64,000 bases of DNA from Sphingobium sp. TKS (GCF_001563265.1 NZ_CP005083.1:3971001-4035000); one strand, 5' to 3'. Counted from the stretch's first letter, positions 22,742-31,196 are shown. The notes: generated by a model not told the origin, from the sequence alone. Numbers and translations: made by a program.

Positions 22742-23827
22742 ATGGATCAGGAACGCATTGGCGGCGACGGCTTCGCCTTTGAGGGGAATTGGCGCGACTA
22801 TGCGCCGATCGCCTTCTCCAACCTGCTGCTGACGATCGTGACGCTGGGTATCTATCGCTTCTGGGCGACGACGCGGACGCGGCGCTATCTCTGGGCGAAC
22901 ACGCGCTTCATCGACGATCGGCTGGAATGGACCGGCACGGGCAAGGAATTGTTCCTGGGCTTCCTGATGGTGCTGGTATTGATCGGCATTCCCTTCCTCT
23001 TCCTGCAATTTGGCGCGCAAGCGCTCATTCTCCAAGGGCATGAGGGCATCGCCGCGATCCTGACGCTCGCAGCCTTTGTGACGATCTTCTACATGGTCGG
23101 TCTCGCCCGCTTCCGCGCACTGCGCTATCGCCTGAGCCGCACCTGGTGGCACGGCATTCGCGGCGGCAGCGACGACCAGGGCTTTGGCTACGGCATTTCC
23201 TATATGTGGAAGAGCTTTGTCGGCACATTGGCAGCGGGACTGATGATCCCCTGGTCGATGATGTCGCTGTGGAACGAGCGCTGGAACAAGATGAGCTTCG
23301 GCCCGCATATGTTCGAGGCAGCGGGCGATCATGGCCCGACCTTCAGGCGCTTCCTGCTTTTCTATCTCTTTCCCATCGTGGCCGTCATCGTCGGCGCCAT
23401 CCTTGCCTTTGTCGCCATCCCGCTCGACGGCATGCAGCCGGGCGGGAACGCCGGGAAGGTCGCGGGCATGTTCCTGGGCATATTGTTCTTCGTGGTGGCG
23501 ATCTATGCCGGTCTGGGCCTGATCGCGCTCGCCTTCTATGCCAGCTTCTTCCGGGAAGCGGTGGAGGGTCTGTCGCTCACCGGCCTCAACTTCCATTTCT
23601 ATGCCCGAACCAAGGACTGGTTCCTGCTGTTCCTGGGCGACATCGCGCTGGTCATCTGCACGCTCGGCATCGGGTCGATCTTCCTGCAATATCGCCACTG
23701 GAAGTTCTTCGTGACCCATATGGGCGCGACCGGGACCATCTACACCGACGAACTGACCCAATCGCAGACGAAGACCAGCCGCCATGGCGAAGGCCTGCTC
23801 GACGCGCTCGACGTGGGGGCTTTCTGA
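22742..23827 (+). CDS. DUF898 family membrane protein
   Basis: A 361-residue polytopic membrane protein of the YjgN/DUF898 family, function unknown. It begins MDQERIGGDGFAFEGNWRDY and has several hydrophobic helices alternating with amphipathic turns (LGIYRFWATTRTRRYLWANT motif repeated in diverged form). The start at 22742 is preferred over a TTG 18 codons upstream. It lies 5 bp before an M48 protease gene, a pairing common in sphingomonads, so the two probably work together at the membrane. Confidence 0.88.
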   Translation: MDQERIGGDGFAFEGNWRDYAPIAFSNLLLTIVTLGIYRFWATTRTRRYLWANTRFIDDRLEWTGTGKELFLGFLMVLVLIGIPFLFLQFGAQALILQGHEGIAAILTLAAFVTIFYMVGLARFRALRYRLSRTWWHGIRGGSDDQGFGYGISYMWKSFVGTLAAGLMIPWSMMSLWNERWNKMSFGPHMFEAAGDHGPTFRRFLLFYLFPIVAVIVGAILAFVAIPLDGMQPGGNAGKVAGMFLGILFFVVAIYAGLGLIALAFYASFFREAVEGLSLTGLNFHFYARTKDWFLLFLGDIALVICTLGIGSIFLQYRHWKFFVTHMGATGTIYTDELTQSQTKTSRHGEGLLDALDVGAF

Positions 23828-23832
23828 CCGAT

Positions 23833-24273
23833 ATGTCGGACTTCCGGCTCTGGCATTATGACGGCGTGACGGCGGTTCGGCGGAGCGTGCTGCTCCGTCC
23901 CGCCGGCACGGGCTTCGTGCTGGAGGAGCCGGAAAGCGGCTGGGTCGGCGCGCCGACCGACTGGAGCGATCTGACCGTCATCGGCGCCCAGGGCGACCGC
24001 CCGGCCTATGGCCACGGCGCGATTCCCGGCTGGCGCATGGGGTTTTCGGGCGAAGCACCCCCCGGCATCGCCGCGCATCTGCCCAAGGGGGAGCGCTATG
24101 GCCGCTGGATCGACCGCTTCGGCCTCTGGCCGGCGGCGGGTGTCTTCACGGCGGTCGCTGCCCTGGTCGTCTGGGGCGCGCTGGAAGCGCCCGGCATCAT
24201 CGCCCCGCTCGTCCCGCAAAGCTGGGAAAACCGCATGGGCGACTCGATGGTGGGCGATTTCGGCGGCCGCTTC
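23833..24273 (+). pseudogene. M48 family metalloprotease, N-terminal part (interrupted)
   Basis: Codons 1-147 of a membrane-linked M48 protease: N-terminal domain (MSDFRLWHYDG start) and one membrane segment (~residues 100-125), ending at GDFGGRF. The frame then runs into foreign sequence and stops at 24325. The catalytic half resumes at 26889. Joining both halves at the GCTTC duplication restores a 358-codon frame. This half lacks the HExxH zinc site and cannot be an active protease. Confidence 0.85.
24269..24273. repeat. Left copy of 5-bp target duplication (GCTTC)
   Basis: GCTTC ends the left protease fragment. The same five bases restart the right fragment at 26884-26888. One copy is needed to restore the frame, so this is the probable target-site duplication. 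Confidence 0.7.
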
Positions 24274-24397
24274 TTTCATATTCTTCAGCCATATCGGCGT
24301 GAATCTTACTTATGGCGGGATCGGTAGCCTCTGAGGCCAATTCACGGGCCGTCTTTGCTCGCCGAGCAAAATAAGCGCGGTCTTGATCGTCGAACAT
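24274..24397 (-). pseudogene. Small unknown gene, 3' end removed at the insertion border
   Basis: An AGGAGG sequence 6 bases upstream supports the ATG at 24397 (MFDDQDRAYFARRAKTAREL). About 41 codons belong to the inserted DNA, up to MAEEYE. The frame then continues into antisense protease sequence and stops at 24197. The start resembles short sphingomonad proteins with a YxxRR...HADMAxxYE pattern, function unknown. Confidence 0.6.
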
Positions 24398-24748
24398 AAT
24401 TCCTCCTTCCTGCTAGGTGATTCCATCAAAGGATGGCAGGTCGAGTCAAGGCCGACGACTTATGACAAGATTCAGCGTTCGATCTCACCGCGATCTGCAG
24501 GGCGGATCGGTTTCGAGATGGTCTTTTGGTGCCCCAGCTCGCGGCCTATGCCGTCGGCAAGCGCAGCAAGACGATCAAGCGCCGGAGCGCCGGGATCGTG
24601 CCGTATAGGCCCAGTCGGCCCCAAGCTGCGATTTTGGCCAAGTCGGAGAACGTTTTGGGAACGTGGCATTCGGTATTGACGATGGAAATCATAGAAGTCC
24701 CGATCCGCCGGCTCCTAGCCGAAATTCAGGCGATGCCCAATCCGGGGG
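24398..24748. other. Non-coding stretch inside the transposition unit
   Basis: These 351 bp lie between the small truncated gene and the HPP gene. Short frames exist on both strands (for example 24472-24669 minus), but none has a recognisable domain or a good ribosome binding site. It may be gene remnants carried along by the insertion. Confidence 0.5.
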
Positions 24749-25213
24749 TCATGCGGACGGGCGATCCCAGCGGCGCAGCGCCATGCCGATCAGCGTCACC
24801 GCACCGGCGCCCAGCATCAGCAGCGGCACCGCGACATGCGGGGGCACCGGATGCAGCGTGAAGACGAGCCCCGTCGCCGCCGCGGGCGGATGGACCGCAC
24901 GGGCCGCCATCATCAGCAGCAGGCCGAGCGTGGCGGCGATGATCGCGACCAGCACCGAAGCGCCGAACATCCAGCCGGCCAGCGAACCGACGAACGCGGT
25001 CGCGGCATGCCCCGCCATGATCGGCCAGGGCCGCGCCGAGGGAGCCGAGGGGGTCGTGGCAATCAACGCGACCGAATTGACCAGCGGCATCCACATCGCA
25101 ACGATCGCGAAATGATAAGCGAGCCCACCGAACAGCGCGAGGGTGGCGAGAAAGACCGAGCCTGCCAGCCCGATCCGCCGCCACGACATCGCATCGGTCG
25201 TCGCCCACTTCAT
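24749..25213 (-). CDS. HPP family membrane protein
   Basis: A 154-residue integral membrane protein with about four hydrophobic helices and the defining His-Pro-Pro motif (RAVHPPAAAT, residues ~105-114). HPP proteins are proposed transporters; a cyanobacterial/plastid member moves nitrite, but the substrate here is unknown. The ATG at 25213 touches the end of the IS element at 25214. The best Shine-Dalgarno (GGGGA, 8 bases upstream) lies inside the IS terminal repeat, so expression is likely driven by the element. Confidence 0.85.
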   Translation of the reverse strand: MKWATTDAMSWRRIGLAGSVFLATLALFGGLAYHFAIVAMWMPLVNSVALIATTPSAPSARPWPIMAGHAATAFVGSLAGWMFGASVLVAIIAATLGLLLMMAARAVHPPAAATGLVFTLHPVPPHVAVPLLMLGAGAVTLIGMALRRWDRPSA

Positions 25214-25229
25214 CCTGCATTCCCCAAGT
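25214..25229 (-). repeat. IS1380-type terminal inverted repeat, tnpA-distal end
   Basis: CCTGCATTCCCCAAGT matches the inverted right terminus (reverse of 26869-26884) at 12 of 16 positions. It begins with CC, as is common for this family. Confidence 0.65.
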
Positions 25230-25434
25230 GGCGTGTCGTTTGAGGTGAAGATCGCCTGTATCCGAGCGCTAGACAAGGATTTTCTGCCGCAAGCGGCACC
25301 TGCGGTCGCGCAGACTGCTGGATCTGGACGGATCAGACCGCGAAGCCGCTGTTTCCTTGCCCAGGGGCGGCGTTTTTCAGCGCAGCGGACAGATCTGTCC
25401 AGCCGCTTTCGTTCAGTTTGAGCGTGGATCGCGA

Positions 25435-26790
25435 TCATGCGCATAGCGGTGGCGCTCGCAATCGGCGGATAGCGGCGAGGATGGCGCGTACCATCGTGCC
25501 GGTGACAGCGACCTCGGCCAGCTGGAAGGTGATGGTGCGGGCGTGACGGACCACACGTGCCCCGATCTTGATCAGCTTCAGTTGCAGGCTGGTCAACGAC
25601 CAGTCGGCCATGGCCTCGGGCAGCTCGATGCAGCGCAAGAAGGTGGCCAGGTTGTACGCCAGGGCGTGCAGTTGCAGCCGCACCTCATTGTCGCGGAACT
25701 TCCGGCACGACAGCCGCGTCCAGCGAAAGGCGTATTTGCCCTCTTTGATGTGCTGCTCGGCGGTGCCGCGCTGGTTGTAGAACCGCACCACCCAGTCCGG
25801 CTCCATCGGCAGGTTGGTGACGATGAAGCCGACACGCGGGAACAGTTCGCCCGGATGCCATTCGATCTTGGCGATCACCCGGCGTTCCTTGTCCCAGGAC
25901 GCCGCCTGATACTCGAATTCCTCGAAGAACCGCTTGACCTTGGTCAGTGACGGCCGCCCGACAGGGCGCGTTAGCCGATGCGCGATCTTGTCCTTGAGGA
26001 CCGCGTTTGCGGGCAGCCGGATGGCGTAGAAGAACCGCGCTTCTTCCAATCGCTCATAGATCGCCGGGATCGCGTAGGCAGCATCGGCCCGGAAGAACCT
26101 GCCACCAAGGTCGCGCTCCGCGTAGCGCGCAATGACGGGGTCGAGAACATCACGCCAGCCATCGGCGCTGTGGACGTTGCCATGGCGCAGGGCGCAGCGT
26201 TCCAGCATCCCGAACTGGTTGAACAGAAAGTTGGGGTGATAGCAGCTACAGTCGAAATGGCCATTCCAGGCGGACCCTTCCTGGTCGCCATGGGTCGGGC
26301 TGACCGAGCTGTCCATGTCCAGAACGATGTACTTCAGCCCGTTACGGTCATGGAACCGGTCGATCCATTGCCCGTTCAGGTCGGCCAGCGCGGCACGGTT
26401 CCCGGCCAGAGCCAGCGTCTCGGTCTCGAACCGTCCCATCTGCGATGCCGAGGCCGCTTGTGCATCGACCGCTCTGCCGCCGACAACTTGGCGCATGACC
26501 GGATCGCAGGCGAGACGGTTGGCGTCGTTGACATCCTCGTATCCGGCCAGCCGCCCAAAGACTGATTGCCGGAACAGGCCGTCGAGCCGATGGACCGTGT
26601 TCTTGCCAGAGCGAGTATCGCGCAGCGCCGCTGACGCCAAATCGGACAACCCGAGCGCGTCATCAAGCTCGCGCATCACCAGAAGGCCGCCGTCGGAACT
26701 GAGCTGCGTGCCGCGAAATTCCAGCCGCACGCGAGGGTCGAAATCCACCCGATCTGCCCGTTGCAAGCCCGCACCCTCTGGGTGATCCAT
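25435..26790 (-). CDS. IS1380 family DDE transposase
   Basis: A 451-residue transposase, apparently complete. The first catalytic Asp lies in VLDMDSSV (~155-162), the second in FFRADAAY (~230-237). The third acidic residue is in YNQRGTAEQHIKEGK, an exact Y-(2)-R-(3)-E-(6)-K signature of IS4-like and IS1380 transposases. The N-terminal region RGTQLSSDGGLLVMRELD is typical of the family. It moves the IS and probably the whole 2,610-bp unit. Confidence 0.93.
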   Translation of the reverse strand: MDHPEGAGLQRADRVDFDPRVRLEFRGTQLSSDGGLLVMRELDDALGLSDLASAALRDTRSGKNTVHRLDGLFRQSVFGRLAGYEDVNDANRLACDPVMRQVVGGRAVDAQAASASQMGRFETETLALAGNRAALADLNGQWIDRFHDRNGLKYIVLDMDSSVSPTHGDQEGSAWNGHFDCSCYHPNFLFNQFGMLERCALRHGNVHSADGWRDVLDPVIARYAERDLGGRFFRADAAYAIPAIYERLEEARFFYAIRLPANAVLKDKIAHRLTRPVGRPSLTKVKRFFEEFEYQAASWDKERRVIAKIEWHPGELFPRVGFIVTNLPMEPDWVVRFYNQRGTAEQHIKEGKYAFRWTRLSCRKFRDNEVRLQLHALAYNLATFLRCIELPEAMADWSLTSLQLKLIKIGARVVRHARTITFQLAEVAVTGTMVRAILAAIRRLRAPPLCA

Positions 26791-26868
26791 GAAACGCGCC
26801 CCTCGCAGCCTTCAACACCATGTTTTATATAGGAAATATAATGGTCAGGACAGCGAAATCAGCGCCTT

Positions 26869-26883
26869 ACTTGGGAAATGTGG
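26869..26883 (-). repeat. IS1380-type terminal inverted repeat, tnpA-proximal end
   Basis: Read from the outside inward this end is CCACATTTCCCAAGT. It pairs with the repeat at 25214-25229, and is followed directly by GCTTC and the protease sequence. Confidence 0.65.
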
Positions 26884-27524
26884 GCTTCTGTCACACCCCC
26901 GCAGGCGACGCCGCGCTCAAGGCTCTGGCGGCGCAGCTTGATCCGCAGCATGAAGCCCGCGAAATCGCGCTCGCCAATATCCCGATGGTGAACGCGGTGA
27001 CTTTGCCCGGCGGGCGGATCATCCTGTTCGACGGCTTGGTTCAGCAGGCCAAATCCCCCGATGAAGTGGCCGGTGTCCTTGGCCATGAACTGGGTCATGT
27101 CCGCCACCGCGACACGATGACGGGGCTTATCCGTCAGCTTGGCCTCAGCGTCGTGCTGGGCGGCGCAGGGGGCAATGCGGGCGGCTATCTGAACGGCGTG
27201 CTGTCGCTCAGCTATGGCCGGGGCGCGGAAAGTGCGGCGGACGGCGTCGCCATCGACCGGATGCGGGAGGCGCGGATTTCCCCTGCCGCCACCGCTGCCT
27301 TTTTCGAACGCCTCGGCGGCCAGGAGGGTGAAGGGACGGAAACGCAAGCCATGACCTGGCTTTCCTCCCACCCGCTCTCCGCCGCCCGCCGCCGCCGCTT
27401 CGCCGCCGCCGTCAAGCCGGGCGCATCCTACCGGCCTGCACTGGACCGGGCGGAATGGCAGGCGCTACGAACCTCCTGCGCGAGCGACCCGAAGGTCGCC
27501 AAATTCTGGGGCAAAGCTTTCTAA
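26884..27524 (+). pseudogene. M48 family metalloprotease, catalytic part (interrupted)
   Basis: The C-terminal 211 codons of the split M48 gene, resuming at FCHTPAGDAALKALA. The zinc site is intact (GHELGHVRH) and a downstream GAESAADGVAIDR segment supplies the third ligand region. The open frame begins upstream in the IS: an ATG at 26841 would give MVRTAKSAPYLGNVG fused to the protease domain without the membrane segment. Whether such a protein is made is unknown. The stop is at 27522-27524. Confidence 0.85.
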
Positions 27525-27571
27525 GGTGGAGGAATGGCCAAAGTTGGTCTTTCCGGACATTTTCGAAGTTC

Positions 27572-27659
27572 GTCATCCCCGCGAAGGCGGGGATCCATCT
27601 CCTGGCCTAACCGCTTGATGCAACGCTAGGAGATGGATTCCCGCCTTCGCGGGAATCAC
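27572..27659. repeat. REP-like palindromic repeat, copy 1
   Basis: Two oppositely oriented halves (GTCATCCCCGCGAAGGCGGG at 27572 and its near complement ending 27659) flank a 26-bp loop. The stem is about 30 bp and could terminate transcription in both directions between the M48 fragment and the oxidoreductase gene. Related copies are at 36754 and 59793. Confidence 0.8.
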
Positions 27660-27686
27660 AAAACAGGAAGCGTCCACTCTCCACCC

Positions 27687-28805
27687 CTATCCGCCATTCG
27701 GGACGATCAGATATTTCTCTCCGGTGCGGCGGGCGTTGTAGGTCAGGACCGCGTCCCGGCTGAGCGCTTGCCTGAGGGAGATACGGGCCTTGTAATGGCT
27801 GGCGAAGGTGGTGGTGAGGCCGTCGCGGACGCGCTGGCGCAAACGTTCGACCGTTTCGGCGTCGTTCTTTTGCAGGAAGGGGAAGAGCAGCCAGCCGCCG
27901 ACATTCCACATAAAGCCGAAGCTGCGCGTCAGGACGGTCGGAGACAGGTCCAGCGCGCCGTAGATATAGGCCTGTTTGAGACTGTTCGAGCCATAGCGGC
28001 TATAGGGCACATCCTTGACCTGCACCTGCTCCATGGCATGCAGGATCTTGCTGACCAGATTGCCGCCGCCGATCGCGTCGAAGGCAATGGTCGCGCCGGT
28101 GGCGGCGATCGCGGTCCGAAGCTGGGCGGGGAAGTCGTCCTTCGAACTGTCGAGCACATGTTCCGCGCCCAGATCCTTCAGAATCGCCACCTGCGCTTCG
28201 TTGCGGACGATATTTACCAGCGGAATGCCGTCCTCCTGGCAAATGCGCACCAGCATCTGGCCGAGATTGGAGGCGGCGGCGGTGTGAACGATCGCCCTGT
28301 GCCCTTCTCGTTTCATGGTTTCGACGAAGCCAAGCGCAGTCAGCGGGTTGACGAAGGCCGAAGCCCCCTGCTCCGCTGTCACATCGTCGGGCAGGACCAT
28401 GCAGCCGCCAGCGCCCAAGAGGCGATATTCCGCGAACATGCCGCCCCCGATCAGCGCCACCCTCTTGCCGAGGAGCGCCTGGGCCTGCGGCGCGTCACCT
28501 GCCGCGATGACGGTGCCGGCGCCTTCATTGCCGATCGCCATGGGCTGGCCGACTCGCCCGGCCAGCGCGCGGCGGGCGGAATCTGGCATCCGGGCGACAA
28601 TGCGGCCTTCCTCATAATCGGCATGTTCCACATCGGCGGAGGCGAACAGCAGGCCAAGATCGGAGGGGTTGATCGGTGCCGCTTCCACCCGGACCAGCAC
28701 TTCATCGCCGTTGGGAGCGGGCAGCGCTTCTTCCGCCAGTTCGACCACCAGGCGGCCGTCTTCCTGCAACGTCGAGAGCAATTTGAGGCCTAGGGTATCG
28801 CTCAT
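27687..28805 (-). CDS. Zinc-binding/quinone-type alcohol dehydrogenase family oxidoreductase
   Basis: A 372-residue medium-chain dehydrogenase/reductase. The N-terminal GroES-like domain (EVLVRVEAAPINPSDLG) is followed by a Rossmann domain (residues ~150-300; AAASNLGQMLVRICQEDG), with no structural-zinc Cys cluster. This fits an NAD(P)H-dependent quinone oxidoreductase or enoyl reductase-like enzyme; the substrate is unknown. The start at 28805 (MSDTLG) follows GGAG with 5-base spacing, better than the ATG two codons earlier. Confidence 0.82.
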   Translation of the reverse strand: MSDTLGLKLLSTLQEDGRLVVELAEEALPAPNGDEVLVRVEAAPINPSDLGLLFASADVEHADYEEGRIVARMPDSARRALAGRVGQPMAIGNEGAGTVIAAGDAPQAQALLGKRVALIGGGMFAEYRLLGAGGCMVLPDDVTAEQGASAFVNPLTALGFVETMKREGHRAIVHTAAASNLGQMLVRICQEDGIPLVNIVRNEAQVAILKDLGAEHVLDSSKDDFPAQLRTAIAATGATIAFDAIGGGNLVSKILHAMEQVQVKDVPYSRYGSNSLKQAYIYGALDLSPTVLTRSFGFMWNVGGWLLFPFLQKNDAETVERLRQRVRDGLTTTFASHYKARISLRQALSRDAVLTYNARRTGEKYLIVPNGG

Positions 28806-28817
28806 GAACACTCCGTT

Positions 28818-29489
28818 TCAGGCTGAGGGACGATCGCTGTAGAGCGTGGGGAACATGGTTTTGAGGGCCGTCAGCTTCGGCATGTCCCAACGCTGAATAT
28901 AGGGGTGGCGCGGATTCTTGGTCAGGAAATTCTGGTGATAGCTGTCCGCATCTTGGAAACCGGTGAAGCGTTCGATGCGGGTGACGATGGGATCGCGCCA
29001 GAGGCCGGATTGGCCGAGTTGGGCAAGATAGGCTCTGGCTGCCTTGTCCTGCTCCGGGGTCAGCGGGAACAGCGCGCTGCGATATTGGGTGCCATGATCC
29101 GGACCCTGATAGTTGAGCGTGGTAGGGTCCGCGATCACCGAGAAGAAAACGCGTAGCAACGTGCCGTAGCTGACCATCTTGGGGTCGTAGGTGACACGAA
29201 CGGACTCGGCAAAGCCCGTATCGCCTTCGCTGACCTGCTCATAATCGACCTTGCGGTCGCGTGGCCCCCCGGCAAAACCGGAGACGGCTAGGTGGACGCC
29301 CTTTAGGTGGGAGAAGACGCCTTCCACGCCCCAATAGCAGCCCCCCGCAAAGACGGCGGTTTCGAGCTTGCGGCTGGAAGCGGCGTCAACCACAGGAACC
29401 GGAGTGAGGACCGGGCGTTCGGCGCGCAGCGGGGATGCGACGGCCAAAGCCGCCAGAAAAGCAAGGGCTATGCCGTCAGAGCGCCGCAT
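28818..29489 (-). CDS. msrA: Peptide methionine-S-sulfoxide reductase MsrA (exported form)
   Basis: A 223-residue repair enzyme reducing Met-S-sulfoxide. A signal peptide (residues 1-23, ending SPLRA) suggests the periplasm. The catalytic Cys is in FAGGCYWGVEGVF (~residues 48-60; Phe of the usual GCFWG is Tyr). YDPKMVSYGTLLRVFF and GPDHGTQYRSALF are present. It overlaps the upstream small gene by 14 bp. Confidence 0.93.
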   Translation of the reverse strand: MRRSDGIALAFLAALAVASPLRAERPVLTPVPVVDAASSRKLETAVFAGGCYWGVEGVFSHLKGVHLAVSGFAGGPRDRKVDYEQVSEGDTGFAESVRVTYDPKMVSYGTLLRVFFSVIADPTTLNYQGPDHGTQYRSALFPLTPEQDKAARAYLAQLGQSGLWRDPIVTRIERFTGFQDADSYHQNFLTKNPRHPYIQRWDMPKLTALKTMFPTLYSDRPSA

Positions 29490-29643
29490 TGTCCGCGGCC
29501 GAAGCCGGAGCCGAAGCCGCCATGGCGGAGCCGGTCAGCGGGGGCGCATCGCCATTCGGCTGAAGCACGAAAACGCCGATGGCGCCGATCACAAACCCGC
29601 CTAGAAAACGGAGGAACAGGTCTGATTTCAAGAAGGCCACCAT
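29476..29643 (-). CDS. Small single-pass membrane protein
   Basis: A 55-residue protein (MVAFLKSDLFLRFLGGFVIG) with one hydrophobic helix (residues ~11-27) and an Ala/Ser-rich tail. An AGGAAG sequence lies ~8 bases upstream of the ATG. It overlaps the msrA start by 14 bp and so is probably co-translated. Function unknown. Confidence 0.6.
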   Translation of the reverse strand: MVAFLKSDLFLRFLGGFVIGAIGVFVLQPNGDAPPLTGSAMAASAPASAADNAAL

Positions 29644-29928
29644 GGCGTTCTTCCTTTCGGTCGTCTTGGCCGCCACAAGCGGGCGGCAATGAATGTCGCG
29701 CGGCCTAGTCCCGGATGAACACTGCGCTATGGCAGTTTCGACCAACGCTCGATGCGAGACGATGGGTGACGGGCAAAGCCGGTTTCGGTTCGCAACGGGA
29801 TATAGAGCCCATCGCCCCATCTGCAAGACGGCACGGGGGAAATTTTCCGTTTCCGAAATGGGGGTGATCGGATGCCTGATGTAAGCTGCTCACCCTCCCC
29901 TCTCCCACAGAGAGAGGAAAATGGCGCA

Positions 29929-31131
29929 TTATTTGAGGGCGGCGCAGGCTTCCTGGATGCGGGTGCAGGCCTTGGCCAGCACCTCTTCGGAAGTGGCGTA
30001 GCTGATGCGGAACGCCGGGGAGAGGCCGAAGGCGGCGCCATGGACGGCAGCGACCTTCGCTTCGTCCAGGAAATAGCCGATCAGCGTTTCGTCGCTGTCG
30101 ATCAGCTGGCCCTTGGGCGTCACCTTGCCGATCACGCCGCTCGCGTCGGGATAGACATAGAAGGCGCCTTCCGGCGTCGGGCAGTCGAGGCCCGGCGCGT
30201 CGTTCAGCATGGCGACGACCATGTCGCGGCGCTTCTTGAAGGCAGCGTTGCGTTCTTCGAGGAAGTCCTGGTCGCCGGTCAATGCGGCGACGGCGGCAGC
30301 CTGGCTGATCGAACAAGGGTTGCTGGTCGACTGCGACTGAAGCTTGCCCATCGCCTTGATGATCCATTCCGGGCCACCGGCGAAACCGATGCGCCAGCCG
30401 GTCATGGAGAAGGCCTTGGAGCAGCCATTGACGGTCAGCGTGCGGTCGTAGAGGTCGGGGCAGACCTGCGCGATGGTGGCGAAAGGGGTCGGCGCGTACC
30501 AGACATGCTCATACATGTCGTCCGTCATCACCAGCACATGCGGATGGCGCAGCAGCACTTCGCCCAGCGCCTTCAACTCGTCGGCCGAATAAGCCGCGCC
30601 CGAAGGGTTGGAGGGCGAGTTCAGCATGACCCACTTGGTCTTCGGCGTGATCGCCGCTTCGAGCTGAGCCGCGGTGATCTTGTAGCCCTGACTGGCCGGG
30701 CCTTCGATGAAGACCGGGGTGCCCCCCGCGAAGTTCACGATGTCCGGATAGCTGACCCAATAAGGCGCCGGAATGATGACTTCATCGCCCACGTCGACGG
30801 TCGCGACCAGCGCGTTGAACAAGGTATGCTTGCCGCCCGAGTTCACGCTGATCTGGCTGCGCTTGTAGATCAGGCCATTGTCGCGCTTGAACTTGAAGGC
30901 GACGGCTTCCTTGACGTCGGCGGTGCCGTCGACATCGGTGTAGCGGGTCAGATTGTTGCGAATCGCGGCAATACCCGCCTCTTTGACGAAATCGGGCGTG
31001 TCGAAGTCCGGTTCACCGGCAGAGAGGCCAATAACGTCCACGCCTTCGGCTTTGAGGGCATTCACGCGCGCGCTCATCGCCAGAGTGGCGGAGGGCTGGA
31101 TGCGACCGAGGGCAGCGGAAGTCTGGCTCAT
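29929..31131 (-). CDS. Aspartate aminotransferase (class I PLP)
   Basis: A 400-residue fold-type I aminotransferase converting aspartate and 2-oxoglutarate to oxaloacetate and glutamate. It has VIGLSAGEPDFDTPDFV near the N-terminus, NSPSNPSG (~173-180), and the PLP lysine in NGCSKAFSMTGWRIG (~235-249). The family is the Ib type common in alphaproteobacteria, some of which also accept prephenate. An unusual two-tier hairpin lies upstream. Confidence 0.94.
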   Translation of the reverse strand: MSQTSAALGRIQPSATLAMSARVNALKAEGVDVIGLSAGEPDFDTPDFVKEAGIAAIRNNLTRYTDVDGTADVKEAVAFKFKRDNGLIYKRSQISVNSGGKHTLFNALVATVDVGDEVIIPAPYWVSYPDIVNFAGGTPVFIEGPASQGYKITAAQLEAAITPKTKWVMLNSPSNPSGAAYSADELKALGEVLLRHPHVLVMTDDMYEHVWYAPTPFATIAQVCPDLYDRTLTVNGCSKAFSMTGWRIGFAGGPEWIIKAMGKLQSQSTSNPCSISQAAAVAALTGDQDFLEERNAAFKKRRDMVVAMLNDAPGLDCPTPEGAFYVYPDASGVIGKVTPKGQLIDSDETLIGYFLDEAKVAAVHGAAFGLSPAFRISYATSEEVLAKACTRIQEACAALK

Positions 31132-31151
31132 TGCAATAGTCTTTCTCTAGA

Positions 31152-31196
31152 GCGATTTCAAAGCGGGCGGGATAGCCCGCTGGCTTAAGAAATCGC
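31152..31196 (-). promoter_or_regulatory. Two-tier stem-loop upstream of the aspartate aminotransferase
   Basis: GCGATTTC (31152-31159) pairs with GAAATCGC (31189-31196), and inside it AGCGGGC pairs with GCCCGCT around a GGGATA loop. The structure ends about 20 bases upstream of the start codon. It could be a leader RNA element, an operator, or a terminator for transcription from upstream. Confidence 0.45.

Larger units (their letters stand above)
24274..26883 (-). mobile_element. 2,610-bp transposition unit: IS1380-family element plus adjacent DNA
   Basis: This block interrupts the M48 gene and is bounded by GCTTC on both sides. It consists of a complete IS1380-type element (25214-26883) and 940 bp of neighbouring DNA carrying an HPP gene and a truncated small gene, both in the transposase direction. 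ISEcp1, a member of the same family, moves adjacent genes by using its outer repeat and a distant poor match as the second end, giving 5-bp duplications. That mechanism would explain this structure. The distal end shows only weak similarity to the IS repeat. Confidence 0.7.
25214..26883 (-). mobile_element. IS1380-family insertion sequence (about 1,670 bp)
   Basis: A single full-length transposase gene flanked by imperfect 15-16 bp inverted repeats starting with CC. The length and the one-ORF layout match IS1380-family elements such as IS1247. The transposase appears intact. Confidence 0.8.

Noticed and set aside
24472..24669. A 65-codon minus-strand frame in the transposition unit
   Set aside because: No ribosome site or recognisable domain; more likely remnant DNA.
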